A DNA stretch of 64,000 bases from Caldibacillus debilis DSM 16016 (lineage in GTDB: Bacteria; Bacillota; Bacilli; Bacillales; Caldibacillaceae). Both the position numbers and the translations under genes were made by a program. Numbering within the stretch: position 1 is the stretch's first letter; every line of letters begins with the position of its first letter. Location of the stretch: assembly GCF_000383875.1 (NCBI RefSeq), contig NZ_KB912879.1, forward strand, positions 352,084 to 416,083, read 5' to 3'. Of the stretch, positions 36,708 through 48,542 are shown piece by piece. The notes under the pieces were generated by a model, which did not search any database, had not been told where the DNA came from, and saw only the letters and a list, made by a program, of their open reading frames with translations.

Positions 36708-37232
36708 CCCTTTTCCTTCCTTTCGATAGGGTTTCCCGAAAATCTCCGTTTCTTCCCGTTCCGTCGGCAAAAGATCCCCGCATCCGAAAAAGTTCCCGCC
36801 TGGCCATCGATGCCGCCAAGCCGCCGGCCGGCGAAGGGAAACGTTAACGCGCCTCCAGGCCGGCTTGACCTCCAGAAACCGGGGGACAGGTGATGGATGA
36901 GCGAAATGACAATTTTCACGACAGATGACGGCAAACGGGGCTCCGCCGCATGACAAAAACCGCCTTCGGACCGAAAACAGGGCTTCCTTCCTCATTTCCT
37001 TCCATATTAATGAATCGGCAAAAAAATCCGGATGTTTTTCCCCGAAGCATGGTGCGCCGGGAATGCCGAAGGGAAAGCCAAGAACCGCAGCCGCCGGGAA
37101 CGTCGGAAAAAATCATTTGGCCCGGCCGGCTTGGCCAATTTTCCCCAATTCTTCCTCCCGATTTTGGCGAAATTTTTTCTATTTTATCCGGCCGGCTTGG
37201 CCCATTCTTCCCGGACCGCTCCGCCCGCCGCC
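36708..37232. other. Gene-free tract inside the gal operon
   Basis: 525 bp between galT stop and galM start without a supported gene. It contains the repeat pair at 37122 and 37188. Such a long gap inside an otherwise tight operon suggests insertion or decay of sequence. No terminator is seen, so galM may have its own promoter here. Confidence 0.5.
37122..37212. repeat. Paired direct repeat, 66-bp spacing
   Basis: CCGGCCGGCTTGGCC occurs at 37122 and 37188; over 25 nt the copies match in 22 positions. The sequence between copies is unrelated. Confidence 0.65.
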
Positions 37233-38762
37233 TTATTCATTCAAATGGTCGATAAAGCGCCGGAACGCCCGTTTCCCCTTTTCATCCCGCTTAAACACGC
37301 CGGAATCGGAGAGGACGCGGATAAATTTGTTCCCGACTTCAAGTTTTACAATTTTTTCCGCATCCGCGGCAGAAACCGCCGTGCCGTATTTCCGTTTTAA
37401 TTCTTCCGCCCAGGGCAGATGGTATTCCTTGATTTCGTTCGGTTCGCCCAACAAATATTTCTCCACTTCCTTCAGTTCACCTGCCAGCCTTCCCGGCAGC
37501 ACGGCCAATCCCATGACCTCGATCAAGCCGATATTTTCTTTTTTGATGTGGTGCACGTCCGCGTGCGGGTGAAAGATCCCAAGCGGATGCTCATCGCTCG
37601 TCCGGTTGTTCCGGAGAACCAAATCCATTTCATAGCGCCCGTCCCGGATTCTGGCGATCGGCGTGATCGTGTTATGCGGGACATCCCCGGTAAAGGCCAG
37701 CACGTCCGCTTCCGGATCGCTGTATTCTTTCCACCTCTTTAGGATATAATCGGACAGCTCGACAAGATCCTCTTTCCGGTCGGCCCGGAGCCGGATGACG
37801 GACATCGGCCACTTGATGACGGCGCACTCCACCCGGGGAAAATGTTTGACGGTGAAGGAAAAATCCGCTCCTGCGGTCTCCATCGGAAAAACATGGCGGC
37901 CGCCCTGATAATGATCATGGGACAAGATCGAGCCGCCAACGATCGGCAAATCCGCGTTGGATCCGAGGAAATAATGGGGAAACCTTTCAACAAAAGCCAA
38001 CAATCTTTTGAAAGTTTCCCGGGAAATTTTCATGTTTCGATGTTCCCGCGACAATAGGATGCAGTGTTCATTGTAATAAACGTACGGAGAATACTGGAGA
38101 TACCAAATTTCGTTTTCGATGGGGATCCGGATCATCCGGTGGTTGGATCTGGCGGGGAAACCGACCCGCCCCGCATATCCTTCGTTTTCGACGCAGAGGA
38201 CGCACTTCGGATACCCGACGGAAGGGGCCGTTCTTTCTTTGGCAATCTGTTTCGGATCCTTTTCCGGCTTCGACAGGTTGATGGTAATATCCAGCGTCCC
38301 GAATTCCGTCGGCACCTGATAACGGATATTCTTCTTGATCCGGCTCATTTGAATGTAATTGCTGTTTTTGCTCAGTTCATAAAAATACCGGGTCGCCTTT
38401 TCCGGCGATTCTTCGTATTTTTGGTAAAATTTCCGGTTGATTTCCGACGGTCTGCCGACAAAAGCATCCATGATTTTTGCCGCGAAGATTTCTTTGGCAT
38501 CGAAAAAATCTTCGATGATTCCTTTCCGGCATGCGTATCGGACAATTTCCTCCAACAAAAAGGGGATGATCAGATCCGGATCGCCGGGGAGATCTTTTTC
38601 CGGACGGCAAGCGGCATCCGGCGCCGACGTTTCGGGACGAAAATCCTCCAAATGAAGGAGATCCAAAACCCGGTTCCTGGCGTAGATCTCATCCGCTTCA
38701 TCCAACAATCCCCGTTTTAAACATTCGTGAATCAATCGCTGGATCGTTTGCTCGATGTTCAT
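37233..38762 (-). CDS. galT: UDP-glucose--hexose-1-phosphate uridylyltransferase (type 2)
   Basis: 509 aa, the long Firmicutes class. Motifs: SHDHYQGGRHVFPME with the active-site histidines, FPHYFLGSNADLPIVGGS, IPIENEIWYLQYSPYVYYNEHC and TNTITPIARI-like VPHNTITPIAR. It exchanges UMP between UDP-glucose and galactose-1-phosphate in the cytoplasm. Eleven bp after galE in the operon. Confidence 0.96.
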   Translation of the reverse strand: MNIEQTIQRLIHECLKRGLLDEADEIYARNRVLDLLHLEDFRPETSAPDAACRPEKDLPGDPDLIIPFLLEEIVRYACRKGIIEDFFDAKEIFAAKIMDAFVGRPSEINRKFYQKYEESPEKATRYFYELSKNSNYIQMSRIKKNIRYQVPTEFGTLDITINLSKPEKDPKQIAKERTAPSVGYPKCVLCVENEGYAGRVGFPARSNHRMIRIPIENEIWYLQYSPYVYYNEHCILLSREHRNMKISRETFKRLLAFVERFPHYFLGSNADLPIVGGSILSHDHYQGGRHVFPMETAGADFSFTVKHFPRVECAVIKWPMSVIRLRADRKEDLVELSDYILKRWKEYSDPEADVLAFTGDVPHNTITPIARIRDGRYEMDLVLRNNRTSDEHPLGIFHPHADVHHIKKENIGLIEVMGLAVLPGRLAGELKEVEKYLLGEPNEIKEYHLPWAEELKRKYGTAVSAADAEKIVKLEVGNKFIRVLSDSGVFKRDEKGKRAFRRFIDHLNE

Positions 38763-38772
38763 CTTGACACCT

Positions 38773-39762
38773 TCATTCCCGATAGCCGTCCGGATGGGTG
38801 GAATGCCAGCGCCAAGCGTCTTGAATGATTCGCTCGATATTTGTCCTTGTCGGATTCCAGCCGAGTACTTTTTTGGCCTTTTCCGACGAGGCGATGAGCA
38901 CGCTCGGGTCGCCCGGCCGACGTTTCCCGATTTTTGCCGGGATTTCCCTTCCGGTGACGGCCCTTGCCATATCGATCATTTCTTTGACGGAAAAGCCTCG
39001 GCTGCTTCCGAGGTTGAACACATCGCTTTTTCCGCCCTTTTGCAAGTACTTGAGCGCCAAAATATGGGCGTCAATGAGGTCTTCGACATGGACATAATCG
39101 CGGATGCATGTCCCGTCCTTCGTCGGGTAGTCGTCCCCAAAAATGGTAATATGCTCCCGCTTGCCGAGGGCGGTTTCCAAAATAATCGGAATCAAATGGG
39201 TTTCCGGGCGGTGATCTTCGCCGATTTCCCCGGTCGATCTTGCCCCGGCCACATTGAAGTAGCGGAGGGAAACATATTTCAAGCCGTGGGCCTGTTCACA
39301 CCATTTCATCATTTTTTCCATGGCCAGCTTCGTTTCCCCGTAGGTATTGGTCGGAACGGTCGGCATATCTTCCGTAATCGGCACCTTTTCCGGCTCCCCG
39401 TAAACGGCCGCGGTGGAAGAAAACACGATCCGTTTGACCCCCGCCCCGATCATCGTCTCGAGCAAGACTTGCGTGCCGTACACGTTGTTATCGTAATAGG
39501 CCAGCGGGATCTTCATCGACTCGCCGACAAGGGAGTTGGCGGCAAAATGGATGACCCCTTCAATATCTTCCTTTTTAAAAACATCCTTTAAAAAGTCCCG
39601 GTCCCGGATATCTCCTTGATATAATTTTGCTTTCGGATGAACGGCCTGTCTGTGGCCCGTTTGGAAGTTGTCGACCACAACCACATCGTAGCCTTCGTCG
39701 ATCAGCTGATAAACGCAATGGGAACCGATGTATCCGGCTCCGCCTAAGACCAGGATGCTCAA
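38773..39762 (-). CDS. galE: UDP-glucose 4-epimerase
   Basis: 329 aa with a TTG start at 39762, 6-7 nt after AAAGGTG. Downstream [20 protein letters not shown] is the extended-SDR Rossmann motif, so the normal protein start is matched and the extra 44 codons of open frame upstream are rejected. Catalytic Ser in FSSTAAVYG, Tyr-x-x-x-Lys in [10 protein letters not shown], and C-terminal [16 protein letters not shown]. It interconverts UDP-galactose and UDP-glucose. The 187-bp gap before it (after galK) holds a dispersed repeat. Confidence 0.95.
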   Translation of the reverse strand: MSILVLGGAGYIGSHCVYQLIDEGYDVVVVDNFQTGHRQAVHPKAKLYQGDIRDRDFLKDVFKKEDIEGVIHFAANSLVGESMKIPLAYYDNNVYGTQVLLETMIGAGVKRIVFSSTAAVYGEPEKVPITEDMPTVPTNTYGETKLAMEKMMKWCEQAHGLKYVSLRYFNVAGARSTGEIGEDHRPETHLIPIILETALGKREHITIFGDDYPTKDGTCIRDYVHVEDLIDAHILALKYLQKGGKSDVFNLGSSRGFSVKEMIDMARAVTGREIPAKIGKRRPGDPSVLIASSEKAKKVLGWNPTRTNIERIIQDAWRWHSTHPDGYRE

Positions 39763-39829
39763 ATGGATCACCTTTCCTTTCTGTCGCATGTGGAAAAAAG
39801 GGGATAAAGTCCAAGAATTTGTGAAAGAT

Positions 39830-39913
39830 GCGGGCGCAAAGCTGTTCCATCTCCGGGTGGCCGTGTTTCCTCGGCCGGGAGGAGGGTTTTGCACAAACAG
39901 GAGGACTTGGCCG
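39830..39913. repeat. Dispersed repeat R, copy 1 (galK-galE gap)
   Basis: 84-bp block starting GCGGGCGCAAAGCTGTTCC and ending GGACTTGGCCG. It matches 60894-60977 in 65 of 84 positions without gaps and in the same orientation, each copy being upstream of a minus-strand gene. An AAGTCCAA flank is shared as well. Confidence 0.75.
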
Positions 39914-39948
39914 AAAAAGAGGGGAAGGATTTTCCCCTCGGCAAAAAT

Positions 39949-41136
39949 TCAAACCAGATCAAATTCTCCGGCGGCCAATTCCTTCGCTCCATCCCCTATG
40001 GTAACATGATAGAAAGCGGCTTCATAGCCGATTTTTTCCTTGTAGATCCGGCCGACGTTTTCGATGAAGCGCGGGATTTGTTCCGTTTCAACGATGGCGA
40101 TGGCGCATCCGCCGAATCCCGCTCCGGTCATGCGCGCCCCCAAAACCCCTTCCTGCTCCCAGGCCGCTTCCACAATCGCATCCAATTCCGGGCCGGTCAC
40201 TTCATAGTCATCCCGCAAGGAAATATGGGATTCGTTCATCAACCGGCCGAATAATTGCAAATCGTTCCTTTTTAAGGCCTCCGCCGCCCGGATCGTCCTT
40301 GCGTTTTCATAAACCGCGTGCTTCGCCCGCCTGCGGACGACCGGATCCGTCAGATTGGGGCTCAGGTCTTCAAACTGTTCGGGAGTCAAATCCCCCAAAC
40401 TTTGAATGGCGGCGTGCCGCTGCAAAATTTGCAAGGCCGTGTCGCACTCTTTCCGCCGCTCATTATACTTCGAGCCCGCCAGTTCCCTCCGCTTGTTCGT
40501 GTTCATGATCACGATCCGATAGCCGTCCAAGCGGATGGGATAATATTCGTATTTCAAGGTGTTGCAATCCAACAGAATGGCCGTATCCTTTTTTCCCATG
40601 CCGACGGCGAACTGGTCCATGATCCCGCTGTTTACGCCGATAAACTCGTTTTCCACTTTCTTTCCGATCTTTACCAATTCCAGCCGATCCACCGAGAGGC
40701 CGAACAATTTTTCCAGCATGACCCCCGTCGCCATCTCAATCGATGCGGAAGAAGAAAGCCCCGCCCCGTTCGGGATGTTTCCATAAAACAGGACGTCCGC
40801 GCCGCCATCGATCGGATGGCCCGCATCGGCCAGCATCTTTACCATGCCCTTCGGATAATTGGCCCAGTCATGTTCTTTCTTGTACGCCAAATCGTCCAAA
40901 TCGAACGTGATGATCCCCCGTTCGGGAAAGTTCGCGGAGTACATGCGAAACACCCGGTCGTTCCTTTTCCGAGCCAGGGCGTACGTACCGAAGGTGATCG
41001 CGCAAGGAAACACGTATCCGCCGTTATAGTCGGTATGCTCCCCGATCAGATTGATCCGGCCGGGGGCGAAAAACAAGCGGAAGTGATCGGCGGCAAAGGT
41101 TTCTTTGAATAAACGTGAGAGTTGTTCCACATTCAT
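39949..41136 (-). CDS. galK: Galactokinase
   Basis: 395 aa from the ATG at 41136, behind AAAGGAGCAGG. GHMP kinase motifs in order: PGRINLIGEHTDYNGGYVFP (sugar-binding signature), GNIPNGAGLSSSASIE (ATP loop), VNSGIMDQFAVGMG with the catalytic aspartate, and MTGAGFGGCAIAIVE. It phosphorylates alpha-D-galactose. First gene of the Leloir operon. The promoter region contains an AT-rich inverted repeat with TTTTACT/AGTAAAA half-sites. Confidence 0.96.
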   Translation of the reverse strand: MNVEQLSRLFKETFAADHFRLFFAPGRINLIGEHTDYNGGYVFPCAITFGTYALARKRNDRVFRMYSANFPERGIITFDLDDLAYKKEHDWANYPKGMVKMLADAGHPIDGGADVLFYGNIPNGAGLSSSASIEMATGVMLEKLFGLSVDRLELVKIGKKVENEFIGVNSGIMDQFAVGMGKKDTAILLDCNTLKYEYYPIRLDGYRIVIMNTNKRRELAGSKYNERRKECDTALQILQRHAAIQSLGDLTPEQFEDLSPNLTDPVVRRRAKHAVYENARTIRAAEALKRNDLQLFGRLMNESHISLRDDYEVTGPELDAIVEAAWEQEGVLGARMTGAGFGGCAIAIVETEQIPRFIENVGRIYKEKIGYEAAFYHVTIGDGAKELAAGEFDLV

Positions 41137-41172
41137 CGTTCCTGCTCCTTTAATCAATATTCCTAAGTTAAG

Positions 41173-41224
41173 AGTAAAATAAACTTATCATTTTATCAAT
41201 ATTTTAGTTAACTTTTACTAAAAT
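41173..41224. promoter_or_regulatory. LacI-family operators in the galK promoter region
   Basis: Inverted repeat with arms ATTTTAGTTAAC at 41201-41212 and its near complement at 41213-41224 (10 of 12), plus an AGTAAAAT half-site at 41173-41180. The half-sites match those at ganS and ganR. Binding by GalR or GanR is inferred. Confidence 0.55.
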
Positions 41225-41274
41225 TATAGCTTCAGCCGTTCAAAAAATGTTAACATTTAAAATTTTTCTCCCCT

Positions 41275-41306
41275 GACAAAAAGGGTGTCTTACTGCCAGA
41301 CACCCT
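41275..41306 (-). terminator. Rho-independent terminator of the gan operon
   Basis: Minus strand AGGGTGTCT and AGACACCCT form a 9-bp perfect stem with a 7-nt loop, followed by TTTTTG. It lies about 60 bp after the galactanase stop and insulates galK. Confidence 0.85.
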
Positions 41307-41367
41307 ATCAATCGATCCCGAAAATGCCGTCTTATTTATCATCATGTGATGCCGCGATACGGCCTAT

Positions 41368-44127
<2,760 letters not shown>

Positions 44128-44160
44128 CTATAGGAAGGTGGTCCCGCAACCGGGTTTGAA

Positions 44161-46224
44161 TTATCTCGATGAAAGGGACCGTTCCGCAATTTTCACCTCG
44201 TATTTTTCCAAAACCGTTTCACCGTAAAGGGTTTCGCCGGTAAGCAGATCTTTCAATTCGGTTTCAAATGCGACCGGCTGTTTTTCTTCCGTAAAATTCA
44301 TCACAAACACATATTCATGGGCCTCATCCCTGCGGACTTGCACCGAAACCCCTTTGCCGTGCCTCACCGTTACGGGCGGTTTAATCCCCAATTCCTCCGT
44401 TAAATTGCCATAAAAAGCTTGATGAAAAGCCGCTTCCAGGCGCGCTCCCAGAAAATAAGCCTTTCCTTTTCCGAAGGGATGGACGGTGATTGCCGGCGTA
44501 TGGGCGTAAAAATCTTCCAAATATTCCCCTAAAACTGCCGCGCTTCGATTTTCGATGACCGTCGCATAATCTTTTACGACAAAAGTTTTATTTTCATAGG
44601 TTACGGAGTTTTTATCCTTCGGGTAATAGGTGTCGATCTCAAGGGGAGTGATCCCGAAAACTTCCTGAAGTTCCTTCGGCCATCCGCCCAGGTAGACCAA
44701 GTCGTTTTCGTCGACGAGGCCGCTCAAATAAGTCATGACCAAAGTACCGCCATTTTTCACATATTCCTTTAGTTTTCCGAGGGTTTCCCCGCTTGCCAGA
44801 TAAAGCATCGGGGCGATTAACAGCTTGTATCGGGAAAAATCCTTTTCTTTTGTAATTACATCCACCGGGATGTCCCGTTCCCAGAAAAACCGGTAATGTT
44901 CCTGGAGGGTTTGCGGATATCGCTTCGTCTCCATGGCGAAACCTTGCGCGTCATTCAAGGCCCAATTATTCTCCCAATCATATAAAATTCCGACTTCCGA
45001 TTGACGGTTTGAACCGGTAATTTTTCCTATTTTCTCCAGTATCTCACCCAACTTGGCCACTTCTTTGAACACCCGGTTATCGCTGCGGTTATCATGATCG
45101 ACGACGGCACCGTGAAATTTTTCCGCGGATCCCCTGGATTTTCTCCATTGGAAATACATGACGCTGTCCGAACCGTGGGCGATCATCTGCAGCGAGGAAA
45201 GAATATGCATCCCCGGCCGTTTCGCCTTATTGACGTTTTGCCAGTTTACGCCGCTCGGCGTCGATTCCATCAATATGAACGGCTGCTGTTTTAAACTGCG
45301 GTATAGGTCATTAATGAACCCCACTTTCATGGCCAGATCCGCAGTGGTTTCCCAATCGTTGTGCCAGGCGGGATAAGCGTCCCAGCTGACCACGTCCACA
45401 TGTTTGGCGAATTTGCTGTAATCCAGTCCCTGGAAGGGGATCAAATCATAGGTATCGGCCATAAAATTGGTCGTAATCGGTATGTGGGGCGTGATTTCCC
45501 TTAACGGCACGATCTCATTTTCAAAGAAGGAAATGGTTTGATCGGTGACAAATCGTTTCCAGTCCAGTTTCAGGCCGTGAATGCTGTTTTCCCCGATCGG
45601 GGACGGCGACTCGATCTGGGACCAGTCGGTGTAAGTATGGCTCCAGAAAGCGGTCCACCATGCATCGTTCAACGCCTTCAAGTCATTGTTATATTTTTTC
45701 TTCAACCATTCCCGAAATGCGTTTTGGCAGTTTTCGCAATGGCATTCCCCGCTGTATTCGTTGGAAACATGCCACATCAACAAGGCGGGATGCTTCCCGT
45801 ATCTTTCCGCCAGCAGGCGGTTGATGTTTTGCGTCTTTTCCCGGTAGATTTTTGAAGTGAAACAGTGGTTGTGCCTTCCTCCGTGCAATTGCTTCATCCT
45901 GTATTCATTGACCCGCAAAATTTCCGGATATCTTTGCGACATCCATGCCGGGCGGGCGCCGCTGGGCGTCGCCAAAATGATTCTCCCGCCGTTTTTGTAA
46001 ATATTGTCGAAAATCTCATCCAGCCATTCGAAGTTGTATACCCCTTCTTCCGGCTCCAGCATGCTCCAGGAAAAAATCCCGACGGAAAAGGTATTGGTGC
46101 GGGTCATCTTCATGAACTTCAAATCATCGGCCAAAATATCTTTCCTGTCCAGCCACTGGTCCGGATTGTAATCGCCACCGTGCAAGAAATATTTGGCGTC
46201 TGTCACGTATGTTTTCCTTACCAT
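44161..46224 (-). CDS. ganA: Beta-galactosidase, GH42
   Basis: 687 aa from the ATG at 46224, behind AAAGGAG; the same length as B. subtilis GanA. Acid/base Glu156 in WHVSNEYSGE, nucleophile Glu320 in FILMESTPSGVNW, and a zinc cluster of Cys121, Cys161, Cys163 and Cys166 (CHCENC). The C-terminal trimerisation and beta domains follow. No signal peptide. It hydrolyses galacto-oligosaccharides imported by GanSPQ, giving galactose for the gal operon. Confidence 0.96.
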   Translation of the reverse strand: MVRKTYVTDAKYFLHGGDYNPDQWLDRKDILADDLKFMKMTRTNTFSVGIFSWSMLEPEEGVYNFEWLDEIFDNIYKNGGRIILATPSGARPAWMSQRYPEILRVNEYRMKQLHGGRHNHCFTSKIYREKTQNINRLLAERYGKHPALLMWHVSNEYSGECHCENCQNAFREWLKKKYNNDLKALNDAWWTAFWSHTYTDWSQIESPSPIGENSIHGLKLDWKRFVTDQTISFFENEIVPLREITPHIPITTNFMADTYDLIPFQGLDYSKFAKHVDVVSWDAYPAWHNDWETTADLAMKVGFINDLYRSLKQQPFILMESTPSGVNWQNVNKAKRPGMHILSSLQMIAHGSDSVMYFQWRKSRGSAEKFHGAVVDHDNRSDNRVFKEVAKLGEILEKIGKITGSNRQSEVGILYDWENNWALNDAQGFAMETKRYPQTLQEHYRFFWERDIPVDVITKEKDFSRYKLLIAPMLYLASGETLGKLKEYVKNGGTLVMTYLSGLVDENDLVYLGGWPKELQEVFGITPLEIDTYYPKDKNSVTYENKTFVVKDYATVIENRSAAVLGEYLEDFYAHTPAITVHPFGKGKAYFLGARLEAAFHQAFYGNLTEELGIKPPVTVRHGKGVSVQVRRDEAHEYVFVMNFTEEKQPVAFETELKDLLTGETLYGETVLEKYEVKIAERSLSSR

Positions 46225-46330
46225 CCTGCAGTCTCCTTTTTGCAAAAATGATTTTGTCGGTTATTCGTAACGCCTGAGACAAAAAATGATTTATCTCTCT
46301 TTCGTTCCACCCGAGGTCAAAATTGAAGGG

Positions 46331-47182
46331 TTATCCCTTCGTTCCGCCTGAGGTCAGACCGGATACGAAATTCTTTTGCAACATGAGAAAGACGATTGCC
46401 ACCGGTATGCTGATCAAGATCGCCCCAGCGGCGAAGGTTGTGTAACTGGCGCCCATCACTTGGTTGACCAGGTTATACAGCCCGATCGGCAGCGTGTAAG
46501 ATTCCGGCGTCCGCAATATCGCCGAAGACAGCACAAAATCTCCGAGCGGCCCGGTAAATCCGTTCATCGCCACAACGGCGATCATCGGCTTGGACAGCGG
46601 AACCAATATGCGGAAAAAGATTTTCGTGTGACTGGCGCCGTCGATTCGCGCGCTTTCATCCAAATCGACGGGAATCGAATCTAAATATCCTTTCATGAGA
46701 TAGGTATTCATCGGAATCAGCCCGCCGATGTACAAGAAGATCAGCAGCCAATGGCTGTTCATCATTCCCAGCATTTGTGCCAGCACAAACAGGGCAACCA
46801 ATGCGGAGAACTGGGGAACCATTTGCAATAGCAGAAACAAAGTCAGTCCGTTCTTTCTCCCTTTAAAACGGAATCTGGAAAAGGCATAGGCGGAAAAGGA
46901 TACCGTGATCACGCTGCCAATCATGGTAAAAAAGCTGATTTTCATCGAGTTGATAAACCATTGTACGTATTGCAGGCTTTCTTTTCCTTCAAACAACTCT
47001 TTATAGTGGTCCAGCGTAGGATTTTTCGGAATGATGGATGTGCTGACCAGGCTGTTGCCCGGATTAAAACTGGCACCGACCGTCCAAAGCAGCGGATAAA
47101 TGATGATAACCATCATGAAACCCAAGATGAGATAGGAGATAAGAAGGCGAATGAATTTCCTTTTTTTCATATCGAGCCGCAT
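46331..47182 (-). CDS. ganQ: Galacto-oligosaccharide ABC transporter permease (MalG type)
   Basis: 283 aa with six TM segments. The EAA loop reads IPVDLDESARIDGASHTKIF and the C-terminus FVSGLTSGGTKG is the MalG-type ending. The start follows GAGGGGGTGTAGGG and is only 2 bp after the ganP stop. Pairs with GanP. Confidence 0.93.
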   Translation of the reverse strand: MRLDMKKRKFIRLLISYLILGFMMVIIIYPLLWTVGASFNPGNSLVSTSIIPKNPTLDHYKELFEGKESLQYVQWFINSMKISFFTMIGSVITVSFSAYAFSRFRFKGRKNGLTLFLLLQMVPQFSALVALFVLAQMLGMMNSHWLLIFLYIGGLIPMNTYLMKGYLDSIPVDLDESARIDGASHTKIFFRILVPLSKPMIAVVAMNGFTGPLGDFVLSSAILRTPESYTLPIGLYNLVNQVMGASYTTFAAGAILISIPVAIVFLMLQKNFVSGLTSGGTKG

Positions 47183-47184
47183 CC

Positions 47185-48441
47185 CTACACCCCCTCTTTA
47201 AACGACCGGGATTTTCGGAAAAACCATAAGGAAATGAGGATGACGAAGGTGGAAAGCAAAATCGTTAAGGCAGCCGCCAAGGAATATTGGCTGGATTGCA
47301 TCGTCAGCTTATAAATCCAGGAAACCAGTATATCGGTGCCTCCCGCCGTGGAACCGGGCACCGCAGGACCGCCGCCGTTAAATAAGTAAATGATGTTAAA
47401 GTTGTTAAAATTGAATGTAAATTGGGTGATAATGATCGGCGCGATGGAAATTAAAATCAACGGAAGCGTAATGTATCTGAATTTCGAAAACACCGAGGCC
47501 CCGTCGATGGTCGCCGCCTCGTACAGATCGTTCGGAATCGATTGCAGAACGCCTGTGGTTACCAAAAATACATACGGAAAGCCAAGCCAACCTTGCATAA
47601 GGATCAAAGCGAGCTTGGTCCATTGGGCATTCGTCATCCACGGAATGGGATCAATGCCAAAAAAGGCCAGGATCTGATTGTTAATCGCTCCGAAGCTGTC
47701 GTTAAACAGTCCGGAAAAAATCAAAATCGTCACAAATCCGGGCACGGCCCATGGCAAAATGAGAACGGTTCGGATCAAACCCTTGAATTTGAGATCCTTT
47801 TGATGGACGATGACCGCCATCAGGATTCCCAGGCTGACTTGCAAAGTGGAAGCAACAACGGTCCAAACGATCGTCCAGCCCAGGACGTCAAAAAATGTCG
47901 ACCGCCAAATGTCCACCGTAAAAATCTTTTTAAACGTATCCAAGCCGACCCAATCGACCAATTTCGCGGGCGGAGAATGATACAGATCATAATTGGTAAA
48001 TGCCAAGGCGATGCTGAATAAGATCGGGAAGATCACCGCAAAAATCAGGATGAACAAGGAAGGTCCGGTCAACAGATAGGGGTAACCTTGTTCGATCAAA
48101 TTGTGATATTCTTCCCTTAAAGAACCGACCGGCTTATTTTCATCCCTTAATTTCCCGACTCTGTAGGCATCACGCAGGTTGAAATAATAAATGAGGAGCC
48201 CTAACCCGGTTACGATGAGGGCGATGATTCCTTCCGCCAGCAAAAAAATCGAGTTGTCCCGCGGCACTTCCGTACCCAAAGTGACAATTCCCCAAAAACC
48301 CATGTTCAATAAATCGTAAAATGCCGAGAAAAAGGCGATGGTTAAAATAAAAAAAACCGCTCCTTTGATCCACTGCCTGTTATAAAATTGGCCCAGCCCG
48401 GGAATGAGCGACAAAAGCAGGGCGATTTTCCTGTGGGGCAT
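47185..48441 (-). CDS. ganP: Galacto-oligosaccharide ABC transporter permease (MalF type)
   Basis: 418 aa. N-terminal TM pair and cytoplasmic segment (PGLGQFYNRQWIKGAVFF near residue 15-32) before the six-helix MalF core, as in GanP/MalC-type proteins. The EAA loop is IPNDLYEAATIDGASVFSKF. The start is behind AGAGGTGAAG. No dedicated ATPase; MsmX-type sharing is known for the B. subtilis homologue. Confidence 0.93.
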   Translation of the reverse strand: MPHRKIALLLSLIPGLGQFYNRQWIKGAVFFILTIAFFSAFYDLLNMGFWGIVTLGTEVPRDNSIFLLAEGIIALIVTGLGLLIYYFNLRDAYRVGKLRDENKPVGSLREEYHNLIEQGYPYLLTGPSLFILIFAVIFPILFSIALAFTNYDLYHSPPAKLVDWVGLDTFKKIFTVDIWRSTFFDVLGWTIVWTVVASTLQVSLGILMAVIVHQKDLKFKGLIRTVLILPWAVPGFVTILIFSGLFNDSFGAINNQILAFFGIDPIPWMTNAQWTKLALILMQGWLGFPYVFLVTTGVLQSIPNDLYEAATIDGASVFSKFRYITLPLILISIAPIIITQFTFNFNNFNIIYLFNGGGPAVPGSTAGGTDILVSWIYKLTMQSSQYSLAAALTILLSTFVILISLWFFRKSRSFKEGV

Positions 48442-48490
48442 TCGTCTTCACCTCTTGAACGATCAGGATATGAATATGGAAAGACAGGAA

Positions 48491-48527
48491 TGGTGCCGAC
48501 TATTGCCTTTTAATAGTTGACACCATC
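48491..48527 (-). promoter_or_regulatory. Intercistronic stem-loop between ganS and ganP
   Basis: 15-bp arms, ATGGTGTCAACTATT on the minus strand and its partner, matching in 13 of 15 positions around a 7-nt loop. No T run. It starts 16 nt after the ganS stop. Confidence 0.72.
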
Positions 48528-48542
48528 CCCTCAAAAACCCGT

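Noticed and set aside
36708-36995. Longer galM start
   Set aside because: MKITKQKFGE at 36707 follows a GGAAGGAAAAGGG site and fits the family start; the rest is low-complexity.
36925-37572. 215-codon plus-strand frame over the galT 3' end
   Set aside because: Antisense shadow of galT and the gene-free tract; no ribosome site or family.
39763-39894. Longer galE start with 44 extra residues
   Set aside because: The Rossmann motif starts right after the TTG at 39762, which has AAAGGTG upstream; the extension is made of dispersed-repeat sequence.
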